A stretch of DNA of 64,000 nucleotides from Gordionus sp. m RMFG-2023 (taxonomy: Eukaryota > Nematomorpha > Gordioida > Chordodea > Parachordodidae): contig NC_088775.1 in the NCBI RefSeq assembly GCF_954871325.1, positions 69,975,561 through 70,039,560 of the forward strand. The letters are read 5' to 3'. This document shows positions 1 to 9,804 of the stretch, piece after piece. How positions within the stretch are numbered: the stretch's first letter is position 1; the number at the start of each line of letters is the position of its first letter. Made by a program: the position numbers and the translations under genes. The notes under the pieces were generated by a model. That model made no database searches and was not told the DNA's origin. It saw only the letters and a list, made by a program, of their open reading frames with translations.

Positions 1-920
1 AATTCTTTTTGTTTTTGAATTTTTTATAATCTAATTTTTATTATTTATATAATCTAATTTTTGTTATTTGTTATAATCTAATTTTATTTTATAAACGGCG
101 TAACCTTACTTTTTTAATATTATTTTACTTTTTTGTATTTCGTTTATATTCTAATTTGGACTTATAAAAAATGTATATAATAGAAGTGTGAAATGGAAAA
201 AATAGTATTAATAAAGTTAAATATAAATAAACACCTTTTTACCTTTGTGCACGTATTCATGTTACTCTACAATAGGATATCAAGAATTGTAAAATAAATA
301 AATTCCCTGATAAATTATATAAAACAATAGAAAATCATATTTATCATTTTAATATATTTAAAACTATTAAATCTATTTTAAATAAAATTTTTACAAATCG
401 AAAATGGCCGCCAATATTTATAAAGCGATGAAAAAATATATAATAAATAAATATTTTATAATTTTAATGGTCGCCAATATATTTGAAGCGATGCAAACAT
501 CTTAAAAATCTATACGATATTGATTCTACAATAGCAATATATCACTACGGTATTGAATCTATAATGATATCAATACGGTATTGAAGTTACAATGGGTATT
601 GATTTCACAATCAATACACCGGCTCTGATGTAAACATATGCCAGGCTTATAATAATTTTTTCTAAATATTCCATGGGTAATTACGATTATGTAGCACATA
701 CTTATTTTATCTTATATTTTGCCCGTCAAGATGATAGTGAAATAAGAATTTTCTTTTTTATTAGTTGATGAAATATATTTTTTATTGTGGACATAAATTA
801 AAATTAATAACCATATACTTCATAAATAAATAATAAATTTTGAATAACCCCTGTGATGGATAAATCAAAAATTTACTTATCTATCTTATGAGATGTGATT
901 CAGAAATTTATATTTATTAA
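1..920. other. AT-rich non-coding stretch
   Basis: No coding potential was recognised. The first 170 bases contain short ATAATCTAATTTT repeats and a stretch (about 95-165, GCGTAACCTTACTT onward) that resembles, in inverted orientation, about 3,790-3,900, so the two may be remnants of a long terminal inverted repeat around the 1-4 kb region. Around 520-632 the motif TATTGATT/CAATAC recurs several times and ends in CAATACACCGGCTCTG, which read in reverse starts CAGAGCCGGTG like a hAT end. Both readings are weak because the region is so AT-rich. Confidence 0.3.
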
Positions 921-924
921 AATA

Positions 925-1575
925 TTTGTTATACATAAATTAAAATTTTTAACTTGGTTTGTTTTTATTGATTTGGGTAGATTAAGATTTTGGTGAATAG
1001 TAGATTTTGGTAGTGTCCAATTTAAAAAAATTTATTTGTTAACATAAATTAAAATTTTTAACTTCGTTTGTTTCTATTGATTTGGGTAGATTAAGATTCT
1101 GTTGAATGGTACATTTCGGTAATATGATTCGTAGAATCTAATTTAAATAAATTTATTTGTTAACATTAATTAAAATTTTTAACTTTGTTTGTTTTTATTG
1201 ATTTGTGTAGATTAAGATTCTGTTGAATGGCACATTTCGGCAATATGATCCGTGGAATCTAATTTAAATAAATTTATTTTTTAACATAAATTAAAATTTT
1301 TAACTTCGTTTGTTTTTATTGATTTGGGTAGATTAAGATTCTGTTGAATGAATGGTACATTTTGGTAATATGATTCGTGGAATTTAATTTAAAAAAATTA
1401 ATTTATTAAGATAAATTAAAATTTTTAACTTGGTTTATTTTGATTGATTTTGGTAGATTAAGATTCTGCTGAATGGTACATTTCGGTAATATATATCGTG
1501 GAATCTAATTTAAAAAAAATCTATTTAATAACATAAATTAAATTTTTTAACTTCGTTTGTTTTTATTGATTTTGT
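925..1575. repeat. Tandem array, about 122-bp unit, six copies
   Basis: A unit beginning CATAAATTAAAATTTTTAAC and continuing through TTTGGGTAGATTAAGATTCTG, GGTACATTTCGGTAATATG and GTGGAATCTAATTTAAA recurs at about 934, 1,042, 1,162, 1,283, 1,409 and 1,529. Copies differ by substitutions and small indels. The last copy runs into a separate duplicated segment at 1,573. This is direct sequence evidence for a minisatellite-like array; no open reading frame follows the period. Confidence 0.85.
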
Positions 1576-2300
1576 TGAAGCAATAATGCCTTCTTTAGAT
1601 TTTGGTAGTGAAACGTTCCATTGTTTGGTTTTGTTGAATGGTATCTTGTGTAGGAATCTAAAAAAAATAATAAAATAGATTTTAATGGCCCACAGTATTT
1701 TTAATTTTTGGAAGGCAATTATAATAATTCCTCTATCTGCTGAAACTTATCAGCAATATAAGATTTGCAATCTAATTTTTAGTTCAACTTGTTCTTGATT
1801 TTCAGTATCTTCAAGATGATTGGATGTTGAAGCAAATTGTTTATTTCCAGTATCTTCAAGATGGTTGGATGTTGTAGGAATAAGACTTTGTTTGTTCCTT
1901 TTCTTGATACGACAAAGTGCCTGTCTCTTTCTAGCTTTCTCCTTATGTTGATTTATTATTAAAATTTAAAAATATAAGAATTACTCAATTTTATAAAAAT
2001 AAGTTTAGTTTAAAATATTTATTATTGTGGACAATTACTAAATATATACTTCATAAACATATTTATAAAAAATAATGGAAAATATTAGAATAGCCCCTCA
2101 CCTAATAAATATATATTTCGGAATCACATCTTAAAAATATAAAATTTACTCTTGTTGAAGCAATAATGCCTTCTTTAGATTTTGGTAGTATGAAACGTTC
2201 CATTGTTTGGTTTTGTTGAATGGTATCTTGTGTAGGAATCTAAAAAAAATAATAAAATAGATTTTAATGGCCCACAGTAATGTTCAACTTGTTCTTGATT
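1573..2300. repeat. Duplicated 120-bp segment and short TTCAAGATG repeats
   Basis: A segment starting TTGAAGCAATAATGCCTTC, including ACGTTCCATTGTTTGG and ending near TTTTAATGGCCCACAGTA, occurs at 1,573-1,695 and again at 2,155-2,279. A shorter phrase (TTTCAGTATCTTCAAGAT) occurs at about 1,799, 1,846 and 2,299. The phrase GGTTTTGCTCGATG(T)TGTGTCTG is doubled at about 2,343-2,420. The block reads as a decayed dispersed repeat. No gene was recognised between here and 2,940. Confidence 0.6.
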
Positions 2301-2941
2301 TTCAGTATCTTCAAGATTAAGATGTGTAAATTGAAAGTATATGGTTTTGCTCGATGTGGTGTCTGTTAAAAAATATAATACTGATGATTGAAGGTTTTGC
2401 TCGATGTTGTGTCTGTTAAAAAAAATATCAATTTTTGTAATTATTATATTATTATATGTTTTGTAATTGTTTTTTGTATTGAAATTCTTTTTTTGAAAAT
2501 GGCGGTTCGATTTGGTTTATGAATGCGTGTTTGATATGTTTAAGCTATGATGGTTTTTATTGAATATATATATTATAGATTTGAATTCCTTAGCTCTTGT
2601 AGGATTATCTGCAAACATTTTTTTCATACTAATGTTCCTTCCTGCCTATTGCCTCAAAATACTTCTGAAATGCTTTCCATGATTTATAGAAGATTAAATC
2701 CATTTTGCTAATATGATCTAAATTGGCTTAAAATTGCTATGATAGATAGATAGATAAATTATAGATATATAGAAAGAACAATATATTTGACATCAATTAA
2801 GACAAAATATTTACATTTCAACTTAGAAATATAATGCTATTTAAAATAAAATATAATAATATAGATGGCGCTAAATATCATGGAGATTAAAACTACAATT
2901 TAACATAACTTAAATACTTCCGAATTTGTTAATATTAATTA

Positions 2942-3285
2942 AATATTATTAAGAATCACTCCCTATTTAAGTAGGACAAACGTCCAATAATTAATAAAGA
3001 AGTTGAATATTACATAATATATCTTCTTATATAATAAAAGGCTTGTCACAGTCACAGTCACAACTGTGACATTATATAGTCAATTATTTTACCTGATAAT
3101 AGTCAATTATAATTTTGTTAATATATTATGTAATATTCAACTTCTTTATTAATTATTGGACGTTTGTCCTACTTAAATAGGGAGTGATTCTTAATAATAT
3201 TAATTGACTATTATCAGGTAAAATAATTGACTATATAATGTCACAGTTGTGACTGTGACTGTGACAAGCCTTTTATTATATAAGA
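2942..3285. repeat. Interleaved inverted repeats, order A-B-A'-B'
   Basis: Block A (about 2,942-3,022) is repeated as its reverse complement A' at about 3,119-3,200. Block B (3,025-3,109) is repeated as its reverse complement B' at 3,201-3,285. The B pair matches over 85 bases with no mismatch seen by eye; the A pair is nearly as good. The order is A, B, A', B' and not A, B, B', A', so the two pairs cannot both form simple nested hairpins. Block B contains GGCTTGTCACAGTCACAGTC, and similar GTGAC...GGCTTTTATATA sequence lies beside the tRNA-derived units at 38.4-38.9 kb, which suggests a relation to those SINE-like elements. Confidence 0.85.
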
Positions 3286-3468
3286 TACTATTAACAATAA
3301 ATAAAGTCAATGTACTTTTTTGTGAATCCAATATTGTAAATCCTAATGGTCTCCCGCTTTTATTTAATTTCTTAGGTAATTGAATTTCTTTTATGATATT
3401 ATTTATACATTCATTTTCTAGACTATTATAAAAATCTTTTTTAAAAAAATTGGGACATTATTTTTATT

Positions 3469-3777
3469 TTACTGTATATTAGGATCCACGTTTGAGTGTG
3501 TAAGATCCTCAGTTAATACATTTGCTATACTATCATTCGAGAATATCTGACCATTATTTTCATTTGAGCTTGTATTGAAATTATTTGAGGAAATAATTGG
3601 TAATATGCCTTTCATAGCAAAATCATGTAGTTTGTCAAAAGCCTGAGCAAACCCATGTTTCAAATTAGGTGGTAATAATGATATGGTGTGATGAAAAGAA
3701 AGAAGGAAAGGCTTTACCTGCGAGTAAGTAAAAATATATTTTATTATTATTAACTTTATTATATCTATCTTTTCCAT
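3469..3777 (-). CDS. Short open reading frame of unknown origin
   Basis: A 102-residue frame (ATG to stop) downstream of, and on the same strand as, the MULE transposase remnant. It begins with a hydrophobic, lysine-rich stretch, has a middle segment with NLKHGFAQAFDKLHDF, and ends rich in Asn, Ser and Thr. No family is recognised. It could be the C-terminal part of the neighbouring transposon, an exon, or chance; the ordinary codon mix of the middle segment slightly favours real ancestry. Function unknown. Confidence 0.2.
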   Translation of the reverse strand: MEKIDIIKLIIIKYIFTYSQVKPFLLSFHHTISLLPPNLKHGFAQAFDKLHDFAMKGILPIISSNNFNTSSNENNGQIFSNDSIANVLTEDLTHSNVDPNIQ

Positions 3778-4194
3778 TTTACACTTCGTTTATATATATA
3801 TTTTACAAATCAAAATTAGAATACGATATTAAAAAAACGAAAAACAAAAAGTAAAATATTACAAAATATAAGTAAGATTACGCAAAATTACAAAAATAAA
3901 AAGTTAAATTGAAAAGATAAATTTGAATTTATAAAAAGTAATATAAGTTGAATTAAAAATAAAAGGTTAGATTTGAATTCATAATTTGAATTCACAATTT
4001 GAATTCGCAACATGTGAAAAAGCATATTTTGATTTTTAAAATAATTATAGGATATTTGGTCATTAAAAAGGGTTTTTTTGAATTTAATCCCCTTTTTGTT
4101 ATTTAATATATATTGAAAAATGTCGATGGATTTTTAAAATAATTTTTGTGCCACCTTTGATGACATAATTTTTCATCGTAAAGATCACTATTAT

Positions 4195-5690
4195 TTTTTT
4201 TCCTTTCCATAAATACATGTCTGCATGGTAATTGCATATTTAAAAAAAGGGGCAATCACAATAAAACATATTTGATTGGCAAACAATATTGCAGTTATCA
4301 CCAACATTATATTCATATTTTAACTCTTTGTATGCATATTCTGTTAACAATTTTCTATAATTAGCCAATGTTTGATCTTCCTCATTTATAAATGAGATTT
4401 TAATTTTTTTCATTGAATTATTATGTTCCCTTTCAGCACTTAAATTTTAATTGACATAATTAAATCAGTAAACATATTTGGAAGGGTAGAGTATTTGGTT
4501 ATGTTAATTATTAAATATTTGTTAATGCTTTCTACCCTGTTATTTGTATATTGTTTAAAGTTTAAAGGATATCTTTTCCAAGCATCGGACCATTCATATC
4601 TGATATGATGCCAGCCAGAAAAATAGTTAAATAATGATTCTAAATTTAAATTAGTTAATTTGTAATAATTTTCAAAATATATGTCAGAAGACTGTGCATC
4701 TAGCAAGCTATACAACAGATGCTTCTTTGAAGCATTTGTGATGCTACATCAAATGACTCCGATTTGACAATCCATACACATATAATATGTGATCTATTAT
4801 TTCCATCAATTGATACCAAAATATACACAGGCATATGCCTATTATTTAATCGATATGTTGCATCCACACATATTACTTCAGGATATTTTAAAAAAATATA
4901 CTGCATTTGATGAGTTTGATAATATATACCAATTAGATTCCCATCTACAGTATATAATTCCATATTAGCATCATTATCTTCTTCAACTTTATCTATCATT
5001 GTAATTAAATCATTATCATAAGTTTTTTTTGTATTTTTGTCTATATTATACAAATCTCTTAGGGTTATAAACTTTCCTTCAGAAAATAGTTTATTTTTTA
5101 TTTTGGATTTATTTCCTCCTGTAGTTATAGCTTCAACTACAAATTTATACTGTGCTTCATTAAGCTTTCTTTGTCTGAGTAATGATTGGTATAAATTTTC
5201 ATCTAAAATTAATCAAAAAATGCATTTTTCATTTGTTTTAAAAACATTATTTCATACTTTTATCTTATATATATTCTATCAAAATTTAATAAATTAACCC
5301 TATAAGCCTATCCAGTATCCATATCACTAAGTTAAATTATATATTTATCTTAATAATTTCAAGATTATGTGCCTTTACCATGGGGATGATTGTGATTTTC
5401 ATGCATATCCTTGGACAAATAATTTGTTTTTCATGAATGTAATTTGCAAATGGAATTGACATCCTTGTTTTATAGACATGTAATTGCGTAGACCTGTGGA
5501 TTTTGTATTGTACTTTCCACCAAATATACAAAGAAATTTTATGCTTTTATATCTAAATTTTTCAAAAAGAGGTGATTTTAAAATATTTGAATCTGATATA
5601 TAAAGATTTATGTAATTTAAATTTTCATATTGCTTTATAGCATCTTGTAAATCTTTATAGGATAAAAATATATATCCTTCTTTCATATTT
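4195..5690 (-). pseudogene. MULE (Mutator-like) transposase with FAR1-like N-terminus and SWIM finger, decayed
   Basis: Cut-and-paste transposase. Read on the minus strand from 5,686, the parts come in the usual order. First is a FAR1/ZSWIM-like N-terminal domain (CQFHLQITF then HENHNHP near 5,370-5,400). Then comes a helical segment at 5,050-5,205, entered through a possible intron acceptor (ATTAATTTTAG). The MULE core at 4,700-5,053 has the family signature YPEVICVDATYRLNNRHMPV, whose first Asp is a catalytic candidate. The segment 4,440-4,715 contains NRVESINKYLIIN. A SWIM zinc finger (CDCPFF ... MQLPCRHVF) lies at about 4,205-4,290. Frame changes separate the HNHP motif, the two core segments and the SWIM finger (one base short in a T run), so the gene is broken. 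Terminal inverted repeats were not found. Confidence 0.85.
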
Positions 5691-6050
5691 AAGGTATTAC
5701 TATGGTAGTACTTTTTGGTGACATTCTAAAATCTGATATATAAAGATTTATGTATCTTAAAAAGATATTACTATGGTATTACTTTTTGGTGACATTCTAA
5801 AATCTGATATATAAAGATTTATGTATTTTAAAAAGGTATTACTATGGTAGTACTTTTTGGTGACATTCTAAAATCTGATATATAAAGATTTATGTATTTT
5901 AAATTTTTATATTGCTTTATAGTTTACTAAATATTGGGAAATAAGTAAGATATTACTATGGTAGTACTTTTTGGTGACGTTCTAAAATCGGATATATAAA
6001 GATTTATGTATTTTAAATTTTTATATTGCTTTTTATAGTTTACTAAATTT
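5690..6050. repeat. Tandem repeats derived from the MULE 5' end
   Basis: A unit GGTATTACTATGGTAGTAC then TTTTTGGTGACATTCTAAAA then TCTGATATATAAAGATTTAT recurs about four times (starting near 5,693, 5,765, 5,837 and 5,950), some copies extended by TTTTATATTGCTTTATAG. The second part of the unit is also present inside the transposase coding sequence at 5,585-5,640. The array was therefore built from the transposase 5' end plus its leader. Confidence 0.8.
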
Positions 6051-6351
6051 CGTCCACGATATTATTTATACATCCATTTTATTATAAATACAAATTTTAA
6101 ATGATTCGTTATATTTTCGTAACTTTTTTATCGATTCGGAAAATGCGTATAAATAAGAAAAAATATAACTTTTATTTCTTGCTAATACGCCATTTGGCGT
6201 AAGTCTATCATCTCCCATATTTTAAATATATTGATAACCAAAATTAGTTGGAAGTTTTACAGGTCACAAAGATTGATAGATTAAAAATAACAACACCAAA
6301 ACTAAATAAGATAAGGATATATTTTATATGTAATATTTTTTAATTTGTAGA

Positions 6352-6546
6352 ATGTTTAACAATCATAGTAGTAAAGATGAAATTATGAAGATAGGTTCTC
6401 CTGAATCAAATCCGAATTTTAAAATTCTAGATGGAAAATTTTATAAAGTAATTCATGTGAAAAAGAACAAGGTACAAGCTGAATGTCAAAATTGCACAAG
6501 TAAAAAAGTTTACAGTTTTAACAAACTCATCTTCAAACTTTGTTAA
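6352..6546 (+). pseudogene. BED-finger-like N-terminal fragment of a hAT-type protein
   Basis: A 64-residue frame whose centre, FYKVIHVKKNKVQAECQNC, resembles the start of BED-type zinc fingers in hAT transposases (a lysine/valine run followed by AEC..C). The following His pair of a full BED finger is absent. It is preceded by an acceptor-like TTTGTAG. It lies head to head with the MULE remnant. Most likely an exon or fragment of a hAT transposase; a host BED protein fragment cannot be excluded. Confidence 0.35.
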
Positions 6547-6695
6547 TTAGACATATTAAAGTATATTATACATTTTTATTTTATAATTATTAACATAATA
6601 ATACGTATACTTAAGTCGCTCCTAGATAATTGTTATTAAAATTTTTTATAGAAGATAGTTGAATATCAAATTATAATCATTGGATATATATTTTT

Positions 6696-7866
6696 TAGGG
6701 ATGTATCGATACCACTTTTTTGGAGTCCGATCCGATATTCCCGATATTAAATTGATATCGGTCGATTACCGATCCGATATCATATCTAATTTTGTATTCT
6801 GTAAAGATACCAATGGTTTTCATTTATAATATACTTTTTATTGGTTAATGATGCTTTCTACCAAGTGAATGTATGGAAATATTTTAAATACCAATCTAAT
6901 TTGCTAAATACCGACCAAAATTTATTAAAATGTAATAAGATACTTATTATTTAATATATTAATACGGAATCACGTGGTCGAGTCCGGCCTTCTATATCAT
7001 CCCCCCAAGGATGGAACCACCAAGTTAGAATAAGAAAAAAAACATGATCATTCCCGGGATTCGAATCCGGGAGCATGGGATAAGTGAGCCAAGCTCTTGC
7101 CTACTAGGCCATAGAGGCTTTCCAAAAATTACGATTTTTCAAATATATATTATAAATATATTTGGTAGTGCCTATCCAAATTCAAATTTGATAGATGGTA
7201 CCTTAAGGTAGTAAGCATCATTAACCCTTTTTATTAGTATAACGTCTATAATTTAACTATAAATATATTATAATGATCACTTATAGTTTATATACAATTC
7301 AATTGCAATTCTATAAAAATATAAAATATTTTTATTGTTAAATCACTTTTATATAATAAGTAAGTAATAACATTTCACTTTTATATAATAAGTAATAACA
7401 TTAATCTATATATATAATAAGTAATAAACAATTATATTATGAAATTTGAAATAAATATTGAAAATAATATTTAACATTATGATATCGAAGATTTCTTTTT
7501 AGAAATACCAATATTTCCAATTTATCAGAGGTCAGCATGCGATGATAGTAACTGTCAATATCACCAACTTCACTAAAAAAGATTCTGAAGAAAATTTCGC
7601 ACACTATAATAAACAGGATGCGCAAAAAAAACAATATGGCAGAATGTTTATTAATTATTTATTATTATTAAAAAAATATACATAAAAATGGATTTCGATT
7701 TTATTTATAAAAATAAATGATCTTAGATATAACTTTTTTTAAAAATTTTATAACATTTTATTTTTGTTAAAGAAGCCATTTTATATCAAATTTTATAATA
7801 TTGGCCGACGGATATTTTAAAGGGTGAAGTCGGCCCGATCCGATAAAAAATATCGGCACATCCCTA
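6696..7866. mobile_element. hAT MITE, TAGGGATGTACCGATA family, with nested MITE
   Basis: The ends are TAGGGATGTATCGATACC on the left and CGGCACATCCCTA on the right, flanked by 8-bp direct repeats ATATTTTT/ATATATTT (one mismatch), as expected for hAT. The subterminal region repeats CCGATCCGATAT and GATATCGG motifs. The interior has no open reading frame of note. Another MITE (6,843-7,226) is inserted inside. A second full copy lies at 21,139-21,870 and a left-truncated copy at 14,885-15,341; alignment with these confirms the outline. Confidence 0.85.
6843..7226 (-). mobile_element. tRNA-containing MITE, 9-bp target duplication (MULE-like), copy 1
   Basis: The ends form an imperfect 20-bp inverted repeat: GGTTAATGATGCTTTCTACC on the left, and the reverse complement of the right end is GGTTAATGATGCTTACTACC. 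It is flanked by a perfect 9-bp direct repeat CTTTTTATT (6,834-6,842 and 7,227-7,235), and the relative at 21,139-21,870 shows the empty site. Inside, on the minus strand, lies a tRNA-derived segment (about 7,118 down to 7,048) with an A box TGGCCTAGTAGGC and a B box GGATTCGAATCCC plus a pairing T stem. A 9-bp duplication points to a Mutator-like superfamily; other 9-bp groups remain possible. A pol III promoter inside a cut-and-paste MITE is unusual. Confidence 0.85.
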
Positions 7867-8630
7867 ATATATTTTATATATAATTATTTTAGCAAGTTCT
7901 TATTAGAGGAAATATTTAAGCTACACTTGATATATAACATTAGATAATTTTAAAAGGCTCTTAATAAAATAATTATAATAAAGTAGAATTTAACTTTATT
8001 AGTTACTTTTATTTATTTATGATATAAGAAAAATTACATTACAGCATTTATTTACAAAATTTAATCAATTTAAAATGCATTAAAGAAAATTGTTATGTAT
8101 TTAATAATTATAATATAATGTACATTAATTTCATATTTTTTATATATAATTAATAATTTTGCAAGAAATATATAAAAAAATTTGAAAAGAGATTTAAATG
8201 ATATTTATATATATGATATTACAAAAAATATCACAAACAAGTAATGATAAATACTTATTAAAGATAATGAATAAAATAAAACTAGTGTTTTTTTAGAGAC
8301 TCCATTTAGCCATATAATCCGAATATAAGCTATATTTAAAACAACACAGAAAATAACCTGCAAATTCTAATAAAACATTTGATTTAATTTTTTTTTCTTA
8401 TTTGCAAATTTTCAACTCCCATTAAATATATTACTCTCCCTTCCCTGTTTAAGCTATTAATGGGCAAAAATTAATATTAAAATCCCTGTTTATTATAATT
8501 AATTCATTAATAAATATTTTATTAATTATTGCAAATATTCATCCTTATATGTGTATGCTATGTTCTTCACAAATAAATAATAAAAGCTGTATTTTATAAA
8601 CTATTCTAATTTAATTGGTAATGATAATTT
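7867..8630. other. AT-rich intergenic stretch, nothing recognised
   Basis: Between the hAT MITE and the repeat upstream of RFC4 the sequence is almost pure A/T with occasional CC. No open frame, repeat or RNA gene was found on either strand. Confidence 0.5.
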
Positions 8631-8798
8631 AAAAGTATCTTGTATTTAAAATACTCTAATTTAGTAAAAGATACAAGTATCTTTTATCTTGTATCTTTTT
8701 GATATTTTGAAAAAGATACTAGTATCTGTATCTAAGATTCATTTTTTTATTAAGAATCTGTATCTAGATTCTTTTTCTGGAGGACCTGCCCAACTCTG
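8631..8798. repeat. hAT end fragment upstream of RFC4
   Basis: The stretch repeats AAGATACAAGTATC, GATACTAGTATCTG and TCTGTATCTAGATTC and ends GCCCAACTCTG, which in reverse starts CAGAGTTGGGC. Both the end and the repeated GTATC motif match the style of the complete hAT at 27,877-30,824 (CAGAGTTGTTAAA with GATACAGATAC repeats). No matching left end or target duplication was found, so this is a fragment. It lies 111 bases before the RFC4 start codon. Confidence 0.55.
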
Positions 8799-8909
8799 GT
8801 TATAATTTTCAGATTAGCAGCGTAGTATGGAACTATTTAAAGACCGCGCATCTTTTAGCAATAGTCTAATTTTTACATTTTGCTTATTACTCGTGTAGGA
8901 AAGGGCTTG

Positions 8910-9804
8910 ATGGAGGCATATTTGAAAAAAAAAGTTGAGCCCTATGAAAATAATTTAGATTCTATTGATGAAAAGGAATTTAATAAGAAGGTATTTCCCA
9001 AAAAAATAAAAGAGAGTAAAAAAAAAGTTCCATGGGTTGAAAAATAGTAAGATATTATACAATATTATCTAAATTTTTTAATATTAGCCGCCCCAAATCA
9101 GTTGACGAAGTGTCTTGCCAAGAAGAAATTATTTCGGTCTTGAAAAAATGCATAGAAGGATCCAATGTTATTTAATAATTTATTTATAAATTTAATTATA
9201 TTTAGCTTCCCAATTTATTATTTTATGGACCACCTGGTACTGGCAAAACTTCAACAATTATGGCAGCTGCTAAAGATTTATTTCATGATCAGTTAAAAGA
9301 TAGAGTTTTAGAACTTAATGCATCAGATGAAAGAGGGATTAAAGTTATCAGAGAAAAAGTTAAAATATTTGCACAAAATGCAGTTTCATCTCATATGTTG
9401 CCAAAGTAATTTTACAAAAAAAATTTATCAACATTTTTTTAACCAGTGGCAAACAAAGCCCATCATTTAAGATAATAGTTTTGGATGAGGCAGATTCTAT
9501 GACATCATTTGCACAAGTTAAATTTTAATTTATTATATTTGAACAATTTTTTAGGCAGCCTTGAAAAGAATAATGGAGAAAGAATGTAAAACTACCAGAT
9601 TTTGCATAATATGTAATTATATTAGTCGGTTAGTCAAATTTATATATTAAAAAAAATATAATACTTTTTTTTATTGTTAGTATCATTGAACCTATTACAT
9701 CACGATGTGCTAAATTCCGTTTTAAACCATTGGCAACATCAGCATTAATTAATAAATTAAACTACATATGTACTCAAGAAGGGGTGGACATTGAGAATGA
9801 AGAA
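8910..9804 (+). CDS. RFC4: RFC4 exons 1-6 (AAA+ ATPase core)
   Basis: Six exons separated by introns of 41, 39, 41, 38 and 52 nt, encoding residues 1-228. The start ATG at 8,910 gives [13 protein letters not shown], matching the charged N-terminal tail expected of this subunit; no in-frame upstream ATG fits. Splice junctions that split codons are exon 1/2 (Tyr), 3/4 (Asn) and 5/6 (Arg). The introns are almost pure A/T with donors such as GTAAGAT and acceptors TTTAG or ACCAG. The core has all expected ATPase residues, so the gene looks functional. Confidence 0.93.

Noticed and set aside
5690-6050. CRISPR-like array
   Set aside because: Repeats are contiguous long units without regular unique spacers, derived from the MULE, in a eukaryotic context.
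7048-7118. tRNA gene
   Set aside because: A and B boxes and T stem are present, but the anticodon arm does not pair and the segment lies inside a MITE with inverted ends, repeated at 32,300; it is a transposon part, not a cellular tRNA gene.
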